Part shown: piece after piece, positions 62,079 through 64,000 of the stretch
How positions within the stretch are numbered: the first letter of the stretch is position 1
Layout: every line of letters starts with the position of its first letter
NCBI RefSeq assembly: GCF_017183135.1
Contig: NZ_JADDXW010000001.1
Coordinates: forward strand, 62,001 to 126,000
Length of the DNA: 64,000 bases
Direction of reading: 5' to 3'
Origin: Aurantimonas marina
GTDB lineage: Bacteria; Pseudomonadota; Alphaproteobacteria; Rhizobiales; Rhizobiaceae
Notes under the pieces: generated by a model
Databases searched by the model: none
What the model was told of the DNA's origin: nothing
Seen by the model: the letters and a program-made list of their open reading frames with translations, nothing else
Made by a program: the position numbers and the translations under genes

Positions 62079-62126
62079 AGTGGAAACCGGTTTTCCACTC
62101 GCATTCCCATTCACTTCACGGAAGTG
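62079..62126. repeat. Palindromic intergenic element
   Basis: Two inverted repeats stand close together: AGTGGAAACC/GGTTTTCCACT (62079-62099, one-base bulge) and CACTTC/GAAGTG (62112-62126, loop ACG). The GTGGAAACCGGTTTTCC core resembles a motif that is repeated many times between genes in Rhizobiales genomes, so this may be a REP-like element. Confidence 0.5.
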
Positions 62127-62292
62127 ATCAATTTCATGAAACTGGATCGACCCGATCCGATTTTACCGTGAACTCCCGCGCGCGGCGCCCACGCACCCAC
62201 CGGAAGGAACTCACACTGGAACGCGCCGGAAGCCGAACGGCCGCCGGCGGTGTCCCGCGCGCCTTTGGCCTCCGGGATTGACCACCCTTTGC

Positions 62293-62733
62293 CTAGCGAG
62301 CGGCGCGGCGGCGCTTATGGCCGAGACCCATCTGCTTGGCCAGCCGCGAGCGAGCCGCGGCATAGTTCGGTGCAACCATCGGATAGTCGGACGCAAGATC
62401 CCACTTCTCACGATACTCTTCTGGCGAGAGGTTGTAGTGGGTCATGAGGTGACGCTTGAGCGACTTGAACTTTTTGCCGTCCTCGAGACAGATAATGTAG
62501 TCGTCCGTCACCGATTTCTTCACCGGGACCGCCGGCTTCGGCTTTTCTGCCTGAACGGTCTGAGGAGCATTCGTGGTGCTGCCAAGTGCCCCATAGACAT
62601 CCGATATCAGCCCCGGCAGTTCCGATACCGGGAGGGAATTGTTGCTGACATAGGCGGCGACCACTTCAGCCGTCAGCTCCATCAGCATTTCGTTGTTTTC
62701 GATGTTTGCGATCTGATCCATATTTTGCCCCAT
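62293..62733 (-). CDS. mucR: MucR-family zinc-finger regulator
   Basis: A 146-residue MucR/Ros regulator, a global silencer of AT-rich promoters and controller of exopolysaccharide, motility and cell-cycle genes in Rhizobiales. The N-terminal half oligomerises ([28 protein letters not shown]). The C-terminal zinc finger reads [43 protein letters not shown], in the usual order. ATG 62733 is chosen; a second is four codons on. A long AT-rich upstream region suits autorepression. Confidence 0.93.
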   Translation of the reverse strand: MGQNMDQIANIENNEMLMELTAEVVAAYVSNNSLPVSELPGLISDVYGALGSTTNAPQTVQAEKPKPAVPVKKSVTDDYIICLEDGKKFKSLKRHLMTHYNLSPEEYREKWDLASDYPMVAPNYAAARSRLAKQMGLGHKRRRAAR

Positions 62734-63325
62734 TGTGCTCAGTAGCCTGCCGGTCAAGCCACAGCGGAACGTCTAATGTTCCGATATCGTTCGTAAAACA
62801 GATAATTGAACGGTGGCGCTGCTTTATCCGACCTTGCCACTCACATCCGTGTATTGATGGGCATATACTTAATGTCAATATGCTTGGTTACAATCCCAAG
62901 ATTTTTGCGAATCTCCGGCAAACGTAAAGCCCAAACAAACAAGGAATGATTCAGGACTGCCGACATTACCAAAGTGTAAGAATTTGCAGAGCCCGTGAGA
63001 ACGATAAACTCTTGCAACCTACCCGTGAAAAACTTCCCTGCGAAATTTGAGGGAGCCGGTTTGCCTGTCCGGCGGCTGCTGGAAATCCCTTGATGAGACG
63101 GCAGGCGGTGCGCGAAGTCCTGTTTTGAGTTCCGGCCTCCGATCAACTGCCGGCCGTCCTGAAATCCGCATGACCCATGCCATTTCCGGACGTGGGTAGG
63201 CCTCCCGCCGGGACGGCATCATAGCATCGGACAGCAAGCACACCCGACAATGCGGCAGAAATGCCGGTGGCCGACCGCCAAGGCCTTGCGAACGGCCGCC
63301 TTCAAAAGTTCGAGAACCGGGCGCG
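62734..63325. other. AT-rich upstream region of mucR
   Basis: About 590 bp without a supported gene. From ~62760 to 63010 the DNA is distinctly AT-rich compared with the rest of the window (TA steps and A/T runs), as expected for MucR target DNA. The part from ~63050 to 63325 returns to GC-rich and shows no recognised site. Confidence 0.55.
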
Positions 63326-64000
63326 CTATTGCTTGAGCTTGACCAATGGCAGGAAGTTCACGGCAGAGCCGGAGAAGCGATCGGTCTTGCCCGTTGCATG
63401 GGACGGCGTGAAGCCGCCGGCAAACAGCGTGCGCGGCAGATCGCCGACGAGCCGGCCCGTATCGGGACTGCTCCGCGCCATTTGTTCCGCGCGACGGTTG
63501 GAATCGGATACGAGCGAGGCGATTTCGATCCGCGAATTGATCGCCTCCTGTGGATCGATCCTCATCGACTTCACCGCCGGCCTGGCCGCAGCTCGCATCA
63601 CTCGATCGCCCTTGCCGTCGCTGGAGACGTTGCCGTCCAGTGGGATCTTCGTCGCCGTCGGCCGGGAGCGAGCCGGCGTCGGCGGCGTCGCCGCCGCCGC
63701 GACTTTCATCATCGCCGCGGGCTGCGCCGTCTTCGGCTCGATCACCGGTCGCGCCACGGGCATCGCCGCCGCGACGACGCTCTCGATCGCTTGCCGCGTC
63801 GTGGCGGAAGGAGCTTTGTCGGTCTTCAACAAATCGTCGAACATCGGCCGGTCGCGCGGTGTCGGAACGACATACGCCAACTGACCGCTGGCGGCCGTCT
63901 CCGTCGCTTGCGCCTCGAGCGCCGCAACCAGAGTAGAAACGGCATCCGACTTGGATCGAGCGGCGGGCACGACTGGCGCTTGCGACCCGGCAATCGGCGT
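63326..64000 (-). CDS. C-terminal part of an Ala/Pro-rich protein (runs off the window)
   Basis: The frame is open to the right edge, so the start is outside. The visible ~224 residues are low-complexity (Ala/Pro/Thr/Arg) with interspersed conserved-looking pieces: LAYVVPTPRDRPMFDDLL, DPQEAINSRIEIASLVSDSNRRAEQMAR, and a C-terminus LFAGGFTPSHATGKTDRFSGSAVNFLPLVKL. The tail is reminiscent of exported penicillin-binding/DD-carboxypeptidase-like proteins of Rhizobiales, but without the catalytic domain this cannot be confirmed. Confidence 0.55.
   Translation of the reverse strand, partial: TPIAGSQAPVVPAARSKSDAVSTLVAALEAQATETAASGQLAYVVPTPRDRPMFDDLLKTDKAPSATTRQAIESVVAAAMPVARPVIEPKTAQPAAMMKVAAAATPPTPARSRPTATKIPLDGNVSSDGKGDRVMRAAARPAVKSMRIDPQEAINSRIEIASLVSDSNRRAEQMARSSPDTGRLVGDLPRTLFAGGFTPSHATGKTDRFSGSAVNFLPLVKLKQ

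Larger units (their letters stand above)
61978..62292. other. Intergenic region between gapR and mucR
   Basis: Contains the gapR terminator (62011-62043) and a palindromic element (62079-62126). No gene is supported in the rest, which has only short Arg-rich random frames. Confidence 0.5.

Noticed and set aside
62841-63146. 101-codon minus-strand frame in the AT-rich region upstream of mucR
   Set aside because: Composition and codon use do not look coding; AT-rich regulatory DNA is the better reading.
1-64000. CRISPR arrays, tRNA or rRNA genes, insertion sequences, prophage
   Set aside because: No regularly spaced repeats, tRNA-like sequence, transposase, integrase or phage structural genes were recognised anywhere in the window.

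Overview
The window is GC-rich chromosomal DNA from an alphaproteobacterium, almost certainly a member of the Hyphomicrobiales (Rhizobiales). Support comes from the lineage-restricted genes gcrA, trcR (DUF1013), rcdA (DUF1465), gapR (DUF2312) and mucR. It also comes from a SAM-II riboswitch before metZ, an alphaproteobacterial LexA box (GTTC-N7-GTTC), CtrA-type boxes (TTAA-N7-TTAA), GANTC methylation sites, and the order phoR-pstSCAB-phoU-phoB. No rRNA, tRNA, CRISPR array, prophage or insertion sequence was recognised. The gene content is mostly core chromosome, so the interesting points are in local arrangement and regulation.

Region 1 (1-4.0 kb, minus strand): yebC, then ruvC, ruvA and ruvB (cut by the window edge), with an SOS box before ruvC. 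Two different VapBC-type toxin-antitoxin pairs sit inside this Holliday-junction operon, one between ruvC and ruvA and one between ruvA and ruvB. Each has its own candidate operator, and ruvA translation overlaps the upstream toxin stop codon. This is the most unusual arrangement in the window.

Region 2 (4-17 kb): GFA-fold protein, exported TPR protein, exported metallo-beta-lactamase-fold protein, TerC-like membrane protein, YmdB-type phosphoesterase, CAP-domain lipoprotein, 5-formyl-THF cyclo-ligase with a probable 6S RNA upstream, two-domain dCTP deaminase, SAM-II riboswitch plus metZ, CDP-alcohol phosphatidyltransferase, apaG, and the argD-argF-hslO cluster.

Region 3 (17-26 kb): the cell-cycle regulator gcrA, with a CtrA box and clustered GANTC sites upstream, then the complete phosphate-uptake and sensing cluster with a Pho box before pstS.

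Region 4 (26-38.5 kb): an exported/anchored protein of unknown function, a GH15 glucoamylase-like enzyme overlapping a glucose 1-dehydrogenase, another SDR, trcR, an exported cupredoxin, an ArsR-rhodanese regulator divergent from a sterol-desaturase-family hydroxylase, an arginase/ornithine cyclodeaminase pair divergent from an Lrp-type regulator, a quinone oxidoreductase, a probable mmgR/suhB-family sRNA, and rcdA.

Region 5 (38.5-55 kb): DUF1127/LysR pair, rpmE, ABC exporter, cytochrome c and PQQ-type sugar dehydrogenase, a MotAB/ExbBD-like stator pair, suhB, efp, a Sel1-repeat protein with thiE, a CtrA-box-linked coiled-coil protein, TauE-family permease, acyl-CoA synthetase, and two convergent small cytochromes c.

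Region 6 (55-64 kb): host-attachment-family protein, two DUF465 proteins, purEK, a zinc-free L36, a second exported TPR protein paralogous to the one near 5 kb, pyk with a DUF1036 partner, DUF1244, gapR, mucR with a long AT-rich upstream region, and the 3' part of an Ala/Pro-rich protein running off the window.

Taken together the window carries a notable share of the cell-cycle circuit (GcrA, TrcR, RcdA, GapR, MucR, and CtrA boxes before three loci) beside phosphate, arginine, methionine and purine metabolism.
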